Origin: Candidatus Streptomyces philanthi
GTDB lineage: Bacteria > Actinomycetota > Actinomycetes > Streptomycetales > Streptomycetaceae
Length of the DNA stretch: 64,000 bases
Assembly: GCA_018114805.1 (NCBI GenBank)
Contig: CP073042.1
Span: forward strand, 5,315,501-5,379,500
Reading direction: 5' to 3'
Position numbers and translations under genes: made by a program. Shown here piece by piece: positions 44,130-53,748 of this stretch (position 1 is the first letter of the stretch; every line of letters begins with the position of its first letter). A model generated the notes under the pieces. That model was given only the letters and a program-made list of their open reading frames with translations, was not told where the DNA came from and did no database searches.

Positions 44130-44379
44130 ACCGCGCCGTCGCGCCGTACGCGGCACGCCGGAGCGCCCTCGCGCGGGCGCCCACCCCGCGGCCCGGCAGC
44201 GGCGCCGCCCCGCGCGCGGCTCGAACGGGTCGCCACCGGCGGGAACTTCCGTCACACCAGCATCGTCGGCCCCATGGGGCACGCATCAACAGGCTGTCCC
44301 AGCACCACCAGTGCGACCCAGCACCACGGAATACCGCACAGCAGACCATCGAGTCCGGTCCCAGTTCTGGAGTGGCGAA

Positions 44380-45195
44380 GTGACGTTCGCGGCCGTACGC
44401 AGTCCACAGCACGACCTGCCCGCCTCGCGCCGGGAGCCGGACGGCTCCGTCGTGGTGCGTGTGCTCAGCTACAACGTGCGCTCGCTGCGCGACGCGCCCG
44501 GCCAGCCGTCCGGCGCCGCCTGCCGCGGGGTCGCCCACGTCATCCGCGCCACCGCCCCGGACGTGGTGTGCGTCCAGGAGGCGCCGCGGTTCTTCCGCTG
44601 GCGCAAGGTGCTCGCGCGGCTCGCCCGCGAGGCCGGCCTGGTGCACGTGACGGGTGGTGCCACCACCGCCGGCCCGGCGATCTTCAGCACGCTGCGGGCC
44701 CACGTGGAGCGGACCGAGGAGACCCTGCTGCCCGGGACGCCCGGCCTGCGGCGGCGCGGTGTGGCCGCCGCGGTGCTGCGCTTCGGTGACGTCCGGCTCG
44801 GCGTGCTGAGCTGTCACCTCGGCCCGGACGCCGGGGAGCGCCAGGCCCACGCGGGGGCGCTGTTGTCGCGGCTCGGCGGCCTCGATGCGCCGTACGCGGT
44901 GCTCGCCGGCAGCTTCGGCGAGGCGCCGGACGACCCGGTCTTCCGGCGGTTGACCGACGGCCGGTTGCGGGACGCGTGGGCCGTGCGGCCGTGGGGCGGG
45001 GAGCACACCGCGCCGCCCGCCGGGCCGCGCGAGCGGGTGGACGCCGTGCTGACCACCGGTGGCGTGGAGGTCCTCGGTGCTGGCGTGCCGGCCGAGCTGC
45101 CCGCGCTGCGCCCCGCCGACCTGCGCGCGGCGGCCGACCACCTGCCCGTGCTGGCCGCCCTCCGGCTGCCGCACCCCGCGCCGCCCGAGGGCTGA
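44380..45195 (+). CDS. Endonuclease/exonuclease/phosphatase-fold protein, active site degenerate
   Basis: 271 residues of EEP fold. VRVLSYNVRSLRDAP (the metal/substrate Asn), DVVCVQEAPRF (catalytic metal Glu), LGVLSCHLGPDAGERQ (a conserved His), and C-terminal AADHLPVLAALRL (final catalytic His). Where active members have GDFN (catalytic Asp and Asn), this protein has LAGSFGEAPDD, so those two residues are missing. It may be inactive or use another residue. GTG start with GGAG 7 bases upstream. Intracellular, no signal peptide. Confidence 0.8.
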   Translation: MTFAAVRSPQHDLPASRREPDGSVVVRVLSYNVRSLRDAPGQPSGAACRGVAHVIRATAPDVVCVQEAPRFFRWRKVLARLAREAGLVHVTGGATTAGPAIFSTLRAHVERTEETLLPGTPGLRRRGVAAAVLRFGDVRLGVLSCHLGPDAGERQAHAGALLSRLGGLDAPYAVLAGSFGEAPDDPVFRRLTDGRLRDAWAVRPWGGEHTAPPAGPRERVDAVLTTGGVEVLGAGVPAELPALRPADLRAAADHLPVLAALRLPHPAPPEG

Positions 45196-45212
45196 CCGAC
45201 CGACCCGTCCGG

Positions 45213-45229
45213 GCCGGGCGAGGCCCGGC
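45213..45229. terminator. Small hairpin between convergent genes
   Basis: gccgggc (45213-45219) / gcccggc (45223-45229), loop gag, 18 bases after the nuclease-like gene and upstream of the convergent stop at 45332. Confidence 0.45.
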
Positions 45230-45331
45230 AGCGAGGGCCCGGCGGGGGAGTGCGGGCCCGCGGGCCGGTCGCGGGGCGGGCCGGCCCGTCGGGGCCGGTC
45301 GCACCCGTTGACCAGGCCGGCCCGCCGCCGC

Positions 45332-46339
45332 TCAGACGACCGCGCCCCGGCCGGGGTCCTCGTCCTCTTCGTCCTCGTCGTCGCGCATCCGCGCCACCAG
45401 CGTGGCGAAGCCGCCGAGGAAGCCGCCGACCCCCAGGGTCGCGATCCACCAGGTGATCTCCTGGCGCAGCACGACCATGAGCAACAGCAGCAACGGCCCA
45501 CCGAACACGGCCAGCCAGGCGAAGCGGGCCGTGGTGTCCGCGTGCGGCAGCGGCGGCGGCTCGGGCGGGACGAAGTGGCCCTCGTCGCTCGCGTCGAAGT
45601 CGTCGTCGGAGGGCTCGGCCGGGGACCAGTCGCGCGGGCCGATGCCCGGTGCGAAGATCACGGAGCCGCCGAGCGCCATGGCCGGCTCCGCCGGGGGCTC
45701 GTCCGTCTCCCGGCCCGAGCCGCCCGCCGTGCCGAGCGTCTTGTCCGGCTTGCCCGGCGCGATCTCGCGGGCGGGCCCGCCCGTCGCCCGGGCCCGCGCG
45801 TCGGCCGATGACCAGGGGGCCACGCCCGGTGGGTCCGGCGGCTCGTCTCCGTAATCCGCGACGATCTCGGCCCACGCCGCCTCCTCGGCCGAGCGCCGGG
45901 CCGCGTCGTACTCCGGATCGCCGCCCGCCCCGCCGCTGGCTTTCACCCCGCCGTCGCTGGCCGTGCCGTCGCCCGGCGGCTGCTGTTCGGCGGCCGGGCC
46001 GGTGGTGGTCTCGCGGCCCGGTGTGCCGTCGCGGGGGGCGAGGTCGCCCGTGGTGCGGTGGGTGTCGTCGGGCAGCCCGTCCTGGGGCTCGGCCGTCCCG
46101 GCCGCGGGCGCCTCCTCGGCCGCGCGCCCAGCCTCGGCCGCCCGCGCTGCCCCGGCCTCGGCCTTGCCTGCCAGGCTCGGCGCGCCCGGCCCGTGGTCGG
46201 CCGGCGTGTCGATGGCGGGCTCCTGGGCGCCGGGGGCGGCCGGCCGCCCGTCGGGGGCGCCGGTGTCCGCCGTGTCGTCGGTGTGTGCGTCGCCCTCTGG
46301 CACCGGTCCCTGTCCTGCCTCTCCCTCAGCCCGCGGCAT
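45332..46339 (-). CDS. Hypothetical membrane protein with long disordered N-terminus
   Basis: 335 residues. The first 220 are Ala/Gly/Pro/Glu/Asp low-complexity sequence. A short conserved-looking segment VIFAPGIGPRDWSPAEPSDD precedes FVPPEPPPLPHADTTARFAW, then two membrane helices at about 276-293 (WLAVFGGPLLLLLMVVL) and 298-318 (ITWWIATLGVGGFLGGFATL), and an Asp/Glu tail. The conserved part is only the last 110 residues. It begins 4 bases after the esterase stop on the same strand, so the pair is co-transcribed. Function unknown. Confidence 0.75.
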   Translation of the reverse strand: MPRAEGEAGQGPVPEGDAHTDDTADTGAPDGRPAAPGAQEPAIDTPADHGPGAPSLAGKAEAGAARAAEAGRAAEEAPAAGTAEPQDGLPDDTHRTTGDLAPRDGTPGRETTTGPAAEQQPPGDGTASDGGVKASGGAGGDPEYDAARRSAEEAAWAEIVADYGDEPPDPPGVAPWSSADARARATGGPAREIAPGKPDKTLGTAGGSGRETDEPPAEPAMALGGSVIFAPGIGPRDWSPAEPSDDDFDASDEGHFVPPEPPPLPHADTTARFAWLAVFGGPLLLLLMVVLRQEITWWIATLGVGGFLGGFATLVARMRDDEDEEDEDPGRGAVV

Positions 46340-46342
46340 GGT

Positions 46343-47131
46343 TCAGCCCACCCGGTCCGGGTGCGGTGCGTCGGTGGGCGACGCCAGGCGGCTGATGAAC
46401 GCGTGCGTGTCGGCGAAGATCAACTCAGCGTCGTGGTCCAGCGTGGCCACGTGGAAGCTGCTCTCCAGCAGCCGTTCGGTGATGTCCGTGGACGAGACCC
46501 GGGCCAGGATGCGCGCCGAGTCCACCGGCGGCACCACGTGGTCCTGCGGGTTGTGCACCACCAGCAGCGGCTGGGTGACCTGGGCCAGCTCCGCGTCCAC
46601 GATCCGGAAGAACTGACCCAGCGAGGGCGCGGCGTGCAGCGGCACCCGGTCGTAGCCCAGCTCCTGGTTGCCCGCCTTGGCGATGTCGCTCGCGATGCCC
46701 TTGGCCGAGGGGACCAGGTGGCGCACCACGGGCAGTGCCCTGGCCGCCACGTCGTGCATCTTGTTCGCCGGGTTGACCAGCACCAGGCCGCTGATGGCGG
46801 CCCCGTGCCGGGCCGCGAGGCGCATTGCCAGTGTGCCGCCCATGGACAGGCCGCAGACGAAGACCCGCGAACAGCGCGCCGCCAGCCTGTTCAGTTCCCG
46901 GTCGACCTCCGCGTACCAGTCCTGCCAGCCGGTGAGCGCCAGGTCCTGCCACCGGGTGCCGTGGCCGGGCAGCAGCGGGAGCGAGACCGCGTACCCGCGC
47001 TCGGCGAGCGAGGTGGCCCAGGGCCGAACGGACTGGGGGGAGCCGGTGAAGCCGTGGCAGACCAGGACACCGACGGTGTTTCCGGGGGTTCCGGGGTGGT
47101 GGAACGGCTTGGCTCCGGGGGACAGCGGCAC
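46343..47131 (-). CDS. Alpha/beta-hydrolase carboxylesterase (Est30/monoglyceride lipase-like)
   Basis: 262 residues, cytoplasmic. Oxyanion region VLVCHGFTGSPQSV, nucleophile Ser96 in VFVCGLSMGGTLAM, acid Asp in VVHNPQDHVVPP and catalytic His in LESSFHVATLDHD, all intact. The sequence style (LPGHGTRWQDL) is that of small bacterial carboxylesterases and acylglycerol lipases. GTG start. It diverges from a lysophospholipid acyltransferase gene, which hints at lipid turnover. Confidence 0.87.
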   Translation of the reverse strand: MPLSPGAKPFHHPGTPGNTVGVLVCHGFTGSPQSVRPWATSLAERGYAVSLPLLPGHGTRWQDLALTGWQDWYAEVDRELNRLAARCSRVFVCGLSMGGTLAMRLAARHGAAISGLVLVNPANKMHDVAARALPVVRHLVPSAKGIASDIAKAGNQELGYDRVPLHAAPSLGQFFRIVDAELAQVTQPLLVVHNPQDHVVPPVDSARILARVSSTDITERLLESSFHVATLDHDAELIFADTHAFISRLASPTDAPHPDRVG

Positions 47132-47393
47132 CGGGGTCTCCGTTCGGTCAGGGGCCGGGCGCGGCCGGACGGTTGGGACCTCAGCCTACGCGGAGCGTCG
47201 CACGTCGGATAGGCCGATCGGTACGCCCGCGCCCGCACCGTAACGCCGCGCACGCGGGGGCCGGGGCGAGCCGGGCCACGGACGCCGAACCGGGTCGGGC
47301 CGCGGCCCGACCCGCCGGCCGCCGCCGAACGCGGGCGAGAGCCGTGCCCCACGGCGGGTTAAGGTCTCCTCGTCGGATACAGGAGGTCCTCGG

Positions 47394-48188
47394 TTGTTCT
47401 ACGGCGCAATGAAGCTTTCCATCGGTGGGTCGCTGAAGCTTGCCTTCCGACCCTGGGTGGAGGGCCTGGAGAACATCCCGGCCGAGGGGCCCGCGATCCT
47501 GGCCAGCAACCACCTCTCCTTCTCGGACTCCTTCTTCCTGCCGGCGATGCTCGACCGGAAGGTCACCTTCATCGCCAAGGCGGAGTACTTCACCTCGCCC
47601 GGCCTCAAGGGCAGGATGACCGCGGCCTTCTTCAAGGGCGTCGGCCAGCTCCCGGTGGACCGCTCGGGCGCGCGCGGCGCCGGCGAGGCCGCGATCAAGA
47701 GCGGCATCGAGGTGCTGGAGCGCGGTGAACTCTTCGGCATCTACCCGGAGGGCACCCGCTCCCTGGACGGCCGGCTCTACCGTGGCAAGCCGGGCGGCCT
47801 GGCCCGGGTCGCCCTGGCCACCGGCGCGCCGGTGATCCCGGTCGCAATGATCGACACCGAGAAGATCCAGCCGCCGGGCAAGGTGATGCCCAAGCTGATG
47901 CGGCCGGGCATCCGGATCGGCAAGCCGCTGGACTTCAGCCGCTACCACGGCATGGACGGCGACCGGTTCATCCTGCGCTCGGTCACCGACGAGGTCATGT
48001 ACGAGATCATGAAGCTCTCGGGCCAGGAGTACGTGGACATCTACGCGACCGCCGCCAAGCGACAGCTCGCCGAGGCCGCCAAGCAGGAGAAGGAAGAGAA
48101 GGCGGCCAAGGCCGCGAAGGACGAGGCCGGGAAGACCGGCAAGGCAGGCCGGGCCGGCACGGGGGGTTCGGATGCGACGGGCCGGTAA
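47394..48188 (+). CDS. 1-acyl-sn-glycerol-3-phosphate acyltransferase (PlsC family)
   Basis: 264 residues, membrane-associated. Acyltransferase block I is SNHLSFSDSFFLPA (H-x4-D). Block II is near KGVGQLPVDRSGARG, block III is GIYPEGTRSLDGRLYRGKPG and block IV VIPVAMIDT. The last 45 residues form a Lys/Ala/Glu-rich tail. TTG start at 47394, set by AGGAGGT 6 bases upstream; the ATG at 47409 is poorly spaced. Makes phosphatidic acid or a related lipid. Intact. Confidence 0.9.
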   Translation: MFYGAMKLSIGGSLKLAFRPWVEGLENIPAEGPAILASNHLSFSDSFFLPAMLDRKVTFIAKAEYFTSPGLKGRMTAAFFKGVGQLPVDRSGARGAGEAAIKSGIEVLERGELFGIYPEGTRSLDGRLYRGKPGGLARVALATGAPVIPVAMIDTEKIQPPGKVMPKLMRPGIRIGKPLDFSRYHGMDGDRFILRSVTDEVMYEIMKLSGQEYVDIYATAAKRQLAEAAKQEKEEKAAKAAKDEAGKTGKAGRAGTGGSDATGR

Positions 48189-48291
48189 CTAGGCCGACGA
48201 GGCCGGGTCGCTGGCGACGAGGCCGGGCCGCTGGCGAGGAGACCGGGTCGCTACGGTCTGCGGGGGAGCGGTGCCCAGCGGGGGGTGTCAG

Positions 48292-49584
48292 GTGGCTCAG
48301 CAAGTGGTGCGTGGGCGTCCGGCGCGCGAGCGCGTGGTGCGGATGTCGGTCGAGTAGCCGCTGTGGCGGGCCCTGACCGGCTACCGCGTCTTGACCGCGC
48401 TCTACGCGATCGCCCTGTACGCGCACGCCTACGGCGAGTACGCGCACCCGCTCGGTGCCGGCGCGTACATGCTGCTGCTGGCCGGCTGGATGGCGTTCAG
48501 TTGGTGCATGGTCAGCTCCGCCGAGCGGTGCACTAGGCGGTTCCTGATCGCGGACCTCTCCGTGGCGATCGTCGGCATCCTGCTGACGCCGCTGGTCGAC
48601 ACGGACCAGCGGATCATCGACGGCGGCCCGACGCTGCCCTCGATATGGACCGCGGGCGCCGTGCTCGGCTTCGCCATCAAGGGCGGCTGGCGCTGGGGCG
48701 CGGTGGCCTCGGCCGTAGCGTGCGCGGCCAATATCTTCGAGCGCGGGGCCTTCGCCCAGAACACGGTGCACAACGTGATGCTGGTCTGGGTGGCCAGCGT
48801 GGCGATCGGCTACGTGGTCGAGGTGGCCCGCGCCAGTGAGCGCACCCTCGCCCGGGCCCTGCAGATCGAGGCGGCCACCCGGGAGCGGGAGCGGCTGGCC
48901 CACGACATCCACGACAGCGTGCTTCAGGTGCTGGCCATGGTGCAGCGGCGGGGCGTGGCCATCGGTGGCGAGGCGGCCGAACTCGGCCGGATGGCCGGCG
49001 AGCAGGAGGTCGCGCTGCGCACCCTGATCACCAGCGGCCTGGACCGGCCGGGCCACCCGCCCGGTCCCCGGCCCGGTGCCGCGGCGGCGTCCACAGGCCC
49101 GGCCGCGCCGCCTCCCCTCGCCACCGCCCGGGCCGCCGCGGACGCCGCCCGCGAGGCGGCTGACACGGGTCGCGCGTCCGAGCCGCTGGACCTGCGCACC
49201 CTGCTCGCGCCGTTCGCCGGGGCCTCGGTCTCGCTCGCCGAGCCGGGCGCCCCCGTGCTGCTGCCCGCGCACGCGGCGACGGAGTTGGGGAGCGCGGTCA
49301 GCGCCGCGCTGGACAACGTGCGCCAGCACGCCGGCGAGGGGGCCAGGGCGTTCCTCTTGATCGAGGACGAGCCGGACGCCGTGCTCGTCACCGTCCGCGA
49401 CGACGGCCCGGGCATCCCGGAGGGCCGGCTCGTGGACGCCGAGCGTGAGGGGCGGCTCGGCGTCGCCCAGTCGATCCGGGGACGGCTGCGCGACCTGGGC
49501 GGCAGCGCTGACCTCGGATCGGTGCCGGGGCAGGGCACCGAGGTGGAGTTGAGAGTCCCACGGGGGAGGAAGGACGCGTCATGA
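48292..49584 (+). pseudogene. macS: Sensor histidine kinase MacS, in-frame TAG at codon 22
   Basis: Kinase of the MacS type, paired with the regulator below and located beside pfkA as in S. coelicolor (SCO2120-2121, as I recall). GTG 48292 starts VAQQVVRGRP.. RMSVE, then TAG at 48355-48357 stands where homologues have Gln (MSVEQPLWRALTGYR; CAG to TAG). The frame continues unbroken: four or five membrane helices, phosphoacceptor ERERLAHDIHDSVLQVLAMV (His), N box AVSAALDNVRQHAG, D box VRDDGPGIPEGR, and RLGVAQSIRGRLRDLGGSAD. A restart downstream (for example GTG or TTG near codon 34) could still give most of the protein. Confidence 0.82.
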
Positions 49585-50255
49585 GCGAGGCAGCGGCCGC
49601 ACGGGTGATGGTGGTGGACGACCACCCGATGTGGCGGGACGCGGTCGCCCGCGACCTGGCGGAGGCCGGATTCGACGTGGTGGCGACCGCCGGCGACGGG
49701 CCGCAGGCGGTGCGCCGGGCCACCGCTGCGCGCCCCGACGTACTGGTGCTCGACCTCAACCTGCCGGGGCTGCCGGGGGTGCGGGTGTGCAAGGAGCTGG
49801 GGGACGCCGACTCCGCGCTGCGGGTGCTGGTCCTGTCGGCCAGCGGCGAGCACGTGGACGTGCTGGAGGCCGTGAAGTCGGGCGCCACCGGCTACCTGGT
49901 GAAGTCGGCTTCGACCGCCGAACTCCTGGACGCGGTGAGCCGTACGGCCGCCGGCGACGCGGTGTTCACGCCCGGCCTCGCGGGCCTGGTCCTCGGCGAG
50001 TACCGGCGCCTGGCCACCGAGCCGGCCCCGGCCACCACCGACGAGGCGGGCGCGCCCCGGCTGACCGACCGGGAGACCGAGGTGCTGCGGCTGGTCGCCA
50101 AGGGCCTTTCGTACAAGCAGATCGCCGAGCGGCTCGTCATCTCGCACCGCACCGTGCAGAACCACGTCCAGAACACCCTGGGCAAGCTGCACCTGCACAA
50201 CCGCGTCGAGTTGGTGCGCTACGCCATAGAGCGCGGCCTGGACGGCGACGCGTAA
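49581..50255 (+). CDS. macR: NarL-family response regulator MacR
   Basis: 224 residues. Receiver: MVVDDHPMWRDAVARDLAEA with the acidic pair, phospho-Asp in DVLVLDLNLPGLPGV, Ser in VLVLSASGEH and Lys in GYLVKSASTAELL. LuxR-type HTH: PRLTDRETEVLRLVAKGLSY, KQIAERLVISHRTVQNHVQN. ATG overlaps the macS stop (ATGA). In S. coelicolor MacRS influences morphogenesis and actinorhodin production; assignment here rests on synteny with pfkA and sequence style. Intact. Confidence 0.87.
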   Translation: MSEAAAARVMVVDDHPMWRDAVARDLAEAGFDVVATAGDGPQAVRRATAARPDVLVLDLNLPGLPGVRVCKELGDADSALRVLVLSASGEHVDVLEAVKSGATGYLVKSASTAELLDAVSRTAAGDAVFTPGLAGLVLGEYRRLATEPAPATTDEAGAPRLTDRETEVLRLVAKGLSYKQIAERLVISHRTVQNHVQNTLGKLHLHNRVELVRYAIERGLDGDA

Positions 50256-50441
50256 CGCGCGAGGCCGCCGGCGTCCGTCCACAGCCGGCCGTCCGCGCCC
50301 TGCGCGCCCCTCGTACGAGTGAACGCGCCGGCCGAACTCCCGCGCCGCGCGCGGCAATTCCCCCTACCCCGAATCTTGTGATCTGCGTCACCATTAGCGT
50401 GGCTGCCAAATCGGGTCATTCACGGGAGAAGGGAAGATGCG

Positions 50442-51456
50442 ATGCGGGTCGGAGTGCTGACCGGTGGTGGTGACTGCCCCGGTCTCAACGCGGTCATCCG
50501 CACGGGCGTCCAGGAGTACGGATACACCTTCACCGGGTTCAGGGACGGCTGGCGCGGACCGCTGGAGGGCCAGGTCGTACCGCTCTACATCCCCGCGGTG
50601 CGCGGCATCCTGCCGCGTGGCGGCACCATCCTCGGATCGTCGCGGACCAACCCGCTCACGGCGGTGGACGGCATCCGCCGGATCAAGGAGAACCTCGCCA
50701 AGCACGAGGTGGACGCGCTGATCGCGATCGGCGGCGAGGACACCCTCGGCGTCGCGGCGCGGCTGTCCGACGAGTACGGGGTGCAGCGTCGGCGTCCCCA
50801 AGACCATCGACAACGACCTGTCCGCCACCGACTACACCTTCGGCTTCGACACGGCGGTCAACATCGCCACCGAGGCCATCGACCGGCTGCACACCACGGC
50901 CGAGTCCCACATGCGGGTCCTGGTGGTGGAGATGATGGGCCGGCACGCTGGCTGGATCGGCCTGCACTCGGGCCTCGCCGGCGGCGCCAACGCGATCCTC
51001 ATCCCGGAGCAGCGGTTCGACGTGGCCGAGGTCTGCGGCTGGGTGGAGTCCCGGTTCAAGGTCCGCTACGCGCCCATCGTCGTCGTCGCCGAGGGCGCCA
51101 TGCCCAAGGACGGCGAGATGGTCCTCAAGGACGGCTCGCTGGACTCCTTCGGTCACGTGCGGCTCTCGGGCGTCGGCGAGTGGCTGGCCAAGGAGATCGA
51201 GCGGCGCACCGGCAAGGAGGCCAGGACCACCGTGCTCGGTCACGTCCAACGCGGCGGCGCGCCCAGCGCCTTCGACCGCTGGCTGGCCACCCGCTTCGGC
51301 CTGCGCGCGATCGAGGCCGTACGGGACCGGGCGTACGGCGCGATGGTCGCGCTGCGCGGCACGGAGGTGGTGCGCGTGCCGCTGACCGAGGCCACGGCCA
51401 AGCTCAAGACCGTGGACCCGCGGCTGTACGCGGAGGCCGGGGTCTTCTTCGGCTGA
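50442..51456 (+). pseudogene. pfkA: ATP-dependent 6-phosphofructokinase, one frameshift
   Basis: Phosphorylates fructose 6-phosphate, group III/actinobacterial PfkA of about 341 residues. ATG with GGGAGAAGGGAAG upstream. MRVGVLTGGGDCPGLNAVIR (ATP loop with GGGDCPG), LPRGGTILGSSRTNPL, LIAIGGEDTLGVAARL. Near 50788 the frame breaks (YGVQ..), about two bases short of the expected HVVGVPKT. It resumes as GVPKTIDNDLSATDYTFGFD (catalytic TIDND), VEMMGRHAGWIGLHSGLAGG and LGHVQRGGAPSAFDRWLATR, to the stop at 51454-51456. All catalytic residues are present on either side of the lesion, so a true knockout of this central enzyme seems unlikely; sequencing error is favoured. Confidence 0.85.
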
Positions 51457-51580
51457 GCGCGCGGCGGGCCCGCCACGGACACGCGGCGGGCCCGTCCCGG
51501 CCGGGCCCGGCGGGACGCGCCGCCGCCGGCCCCGACCGGGGCGACCGGTCACCGTGCCGGCCGCCCCCGGGCCCATTCCG

Positions 51581-53571
51581 TCACGCCTGCGGCACCGTCT
51601 GCCGGGCCAGCGCCAACTCCTGGGCCGCCAGCGCCGCGCCGCCCAGCGTCAGCACCGACTCCGGGTGGAACTGGAGCCCGCCGAACCCGTGCCCGCGCAG
51701 CGCGTGCACCTCGCCGCTCGCCGCGTCGCGACTCAACTCGACCCGGTGCGAGGCGAGTTCTGTCTCCGTCCGCGCGTCACAGCGGGCCGTGAACGTGTTG
51801 TAGAAGCCGACCGTCTCCGGTCGGCCGAAGAAGTCGATCCGCTCCTGGGCGCCCTGCGCCGGCACCCGCTTGCGGACGATCAGAAGACCCAGCTCCGCGG
51901 CGATCAACTCGTGCCCCAGACAGACCCCGAGCAGCCCGTGCCGGTGCTCGCGCAGCAGGTCCGCCGCCAGGCCGCGCAGCAGCCGCATCCTCGGGTCGGC
52001 CGCGTCCGACGTGTCGCCCGGGCCCGGGCCGAGCACGGCCGGACCCGGGTGCGCGAGCGCGGCCTCCTGCAGCCCCGAGGTGGCCAGCAGGTGCGCCAGC
52101 ATCGAGGTGAACGTGTCCTCGGCGTCGACGACCAGCCCGTGCCCCGCCTTCCCCGCGCCCGGCCCCGGCGCGTTCATCCGCAGCCAGAACGGCGCCAGGT
52201 CCGCGCGCCTGGCGTCGAGCGCGGCCTGCACCTGTGGGTCGTCCGCGAGACGGCCGGCGCCCGCGCCGGCCGCCCGGGCCGGGGCCGCCCGCACCCCGCC
52301 CCCGAGCGCCGTCAGCACCCCGGCGGCCTTGGCGTGCGTCTCGGCGACCTCGCCGGCCGGGTTGGAGTGGCGCACCAGGGTCGCCCCGACCGGCACCCGC
52401 AGCCGCCCGCGCCCGTCGATGTCGGCGGTGCGGATGAGGATCGGCGAGTCCAGCGTGCGGGCCCCGCCGGCGTCCCGGCCGACCAGCGCGAGGGCCCCCG
52501 CGTAGTAGCCGCGCCCCCGGCCGTCCGTGCCGCGCGGCTCGTGCCGGGCGATCACCCGGCAGGCGTTCTGTACGGGCGAGCCGGTGACGGTCGCCGCGAA
52601 CATCGTCTGCCGCAGCACCTCGCGCACGTCCAGCGTGCTGCGCCCGCGCAGCTCTTACTCGGTGTGCGCCAGGTGCGCCATCTCCCGCAGCCGCGGGCCG
52701 ACCACCACGCCGCCCCGGTCGCCGACGGCGCACATCATCTTCAGCTCCTCGTCCACGACCATCGACAGCTCCTCCACCTCCTTGCGGTCGCCCAGGAACG
52801 CGAGCAGGCCCTCGACGCTCGGGCCCTGCTCGGGGTAGCGGTAGGTGCCGCTGATCGGGTTCATCACGACGGTCTCGCCCGACATCCGCACGTGCACCTC
52901 GGGACTGGCGCCTACCAGCGTCCGTTCGCCGGTGTGCACCACGTACGTCCAGTACGCGCCGCGCTCGCCGGCCAGCAGGTGGCGGAAGAGCGCGAGCGCG
53001 TCGCGGGCGGCGAAGCCGGGGATCTCGCCCTCGAAGGTGCGCCGGATCACGAAGTTGGCGCCCTCGCCGGTGCCGATCTCCTCGTCGATGACGCGCCGCA
53101 CGATCCGCGCGTACCCCTCGTCGTCGACGTCGAAGGCGCCGTCCACCACCCGCACCTGGTGCGCGGGCAGCGCCGCGAGCAGCGCGGACAGCGGCAGCGC
53201 GTACGCCTCGTCGGGACGCAGCACCGCCAGCGGGGTCCGGTCGTCGTGGGCCTGGAAGCCGCGCTCGCGGATCTGCCGGAAGGGCACCAGCGCCAGCGCG
53301 TCCCACGCCGGCCGCCCCGCCCGCGCGGGGTCCGCGCCCGGCTCGGGGAGCGGGATGTCGGCGAGCTGGGAGACCTCGGTGACCGGCCCGATCAGGACCT
53401 CGACGGTGTCCGCGCCGTGCCCGGGCGCCCGGCGGCGCAGCAGCGCGTACGGGGGGCAGTCGGCGGACAGGAGGCGGCGGACGAGCGCGGCGGCGCCGGG
53501 CTGGGCGCGCTCGGGCGCGCCGGGCTGGGCCTCGGGCGCGCCGGCTTGGGTGGCTGTGACTGCTCTGACAT
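51581..53571 (-). pseudogene. trpE: Fused anthranilate synthase TrpE-TrpG, in-frame TAA and N-terminal frameshift
   Basis: Converts chorismate and glutamine to anthranilate. Component I comes first: YALLRRRAPGHGADTVEVLI, EGANFVIRRTFEGEI, GASPEVHVRMSGETVVMNPI, GTYRYPEQGPSVEG, EELKMMCAVGDRGG, then TAA at 52655-52657 (HTE-stop-ELRGRS, Tyr TAC to TAA), and MFAATVTGSPVQNACRVI. The glutamine amidotransferase half follows: GPGPGDTSDAADPR, nucleophile Cys in LLGVCLGHELIAAELG and GLQFHPESVLT (His, Glu). The ATG at 53571 opens a different frame from the body, so one more indel lies at about 53500-53560. It is preceded by a Trp-rich leader and terminator. Confidence 0.82.
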
Positions 53572-53640
53572 GGGGTCCTTCCGTCCAGGGCGGTCCACGG
53601 GTCAGGTGGACCTAGGGGGAGGGACGGCCCGCACACGCAG

Positions 53641-53668
53641 CGAAGGCCGCCCCTCGGGGCGGCCTTCG
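53641..53668 (-). terminator. trpE attenuator terminator hairpin
   Basis: Perfect 13-bp stem cgaaggccgcccc (53641-53653) / ggggcggccttcg (53656-53668), 2-base loop, between the Trp leader peptide and trpE on the minus strand. It is the expected terminator arm of transcription attenuation. Confidence 0.85.
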
Positions 53669-53691
53669 CGTGGTGCTGTGGACAACGCGCG

Positions 53692-53748
53692 CTAGTGGGC
53701 CGCCGAGTGAGCGGTCCACCACCAGAAACGGTTGGGCTACGTGTACAT
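53692..53748 (-). promoter_or_regulatory. trpL: trp leader peptide (trpL) with three Trp codons and an early in-frame TAG
   Basis: Reading on the minus strand from ATG 53748: MYT-stop-PNRFWWWTAHSAAH, then TAG at 53692-53694. The run of three Trp followed by TAH.AAH is the hallmark of the Streptomyces trpE leader (18 residues). Codon 4 is TAG (53737-53739), which would stop translation before the Trp codons and disable sensing. TAGGGT (53761-53756) stands 7 bases before the ATG, so the leader is probably translated from a leaderless RNA. Confidence 0.8.

Noticed and set aside
15128..53739. Genome-wide TAG reassignment
   Set aside because: Many intact genes here end in TAG (pspA at 583-585, the response-regulator remnant at 2647-2649, ctaF at 13355-13357, trpD at 20992-20994), and the TAG excess among premature stops is expected from CAG/GAG/AAG/TAC-rich coding.
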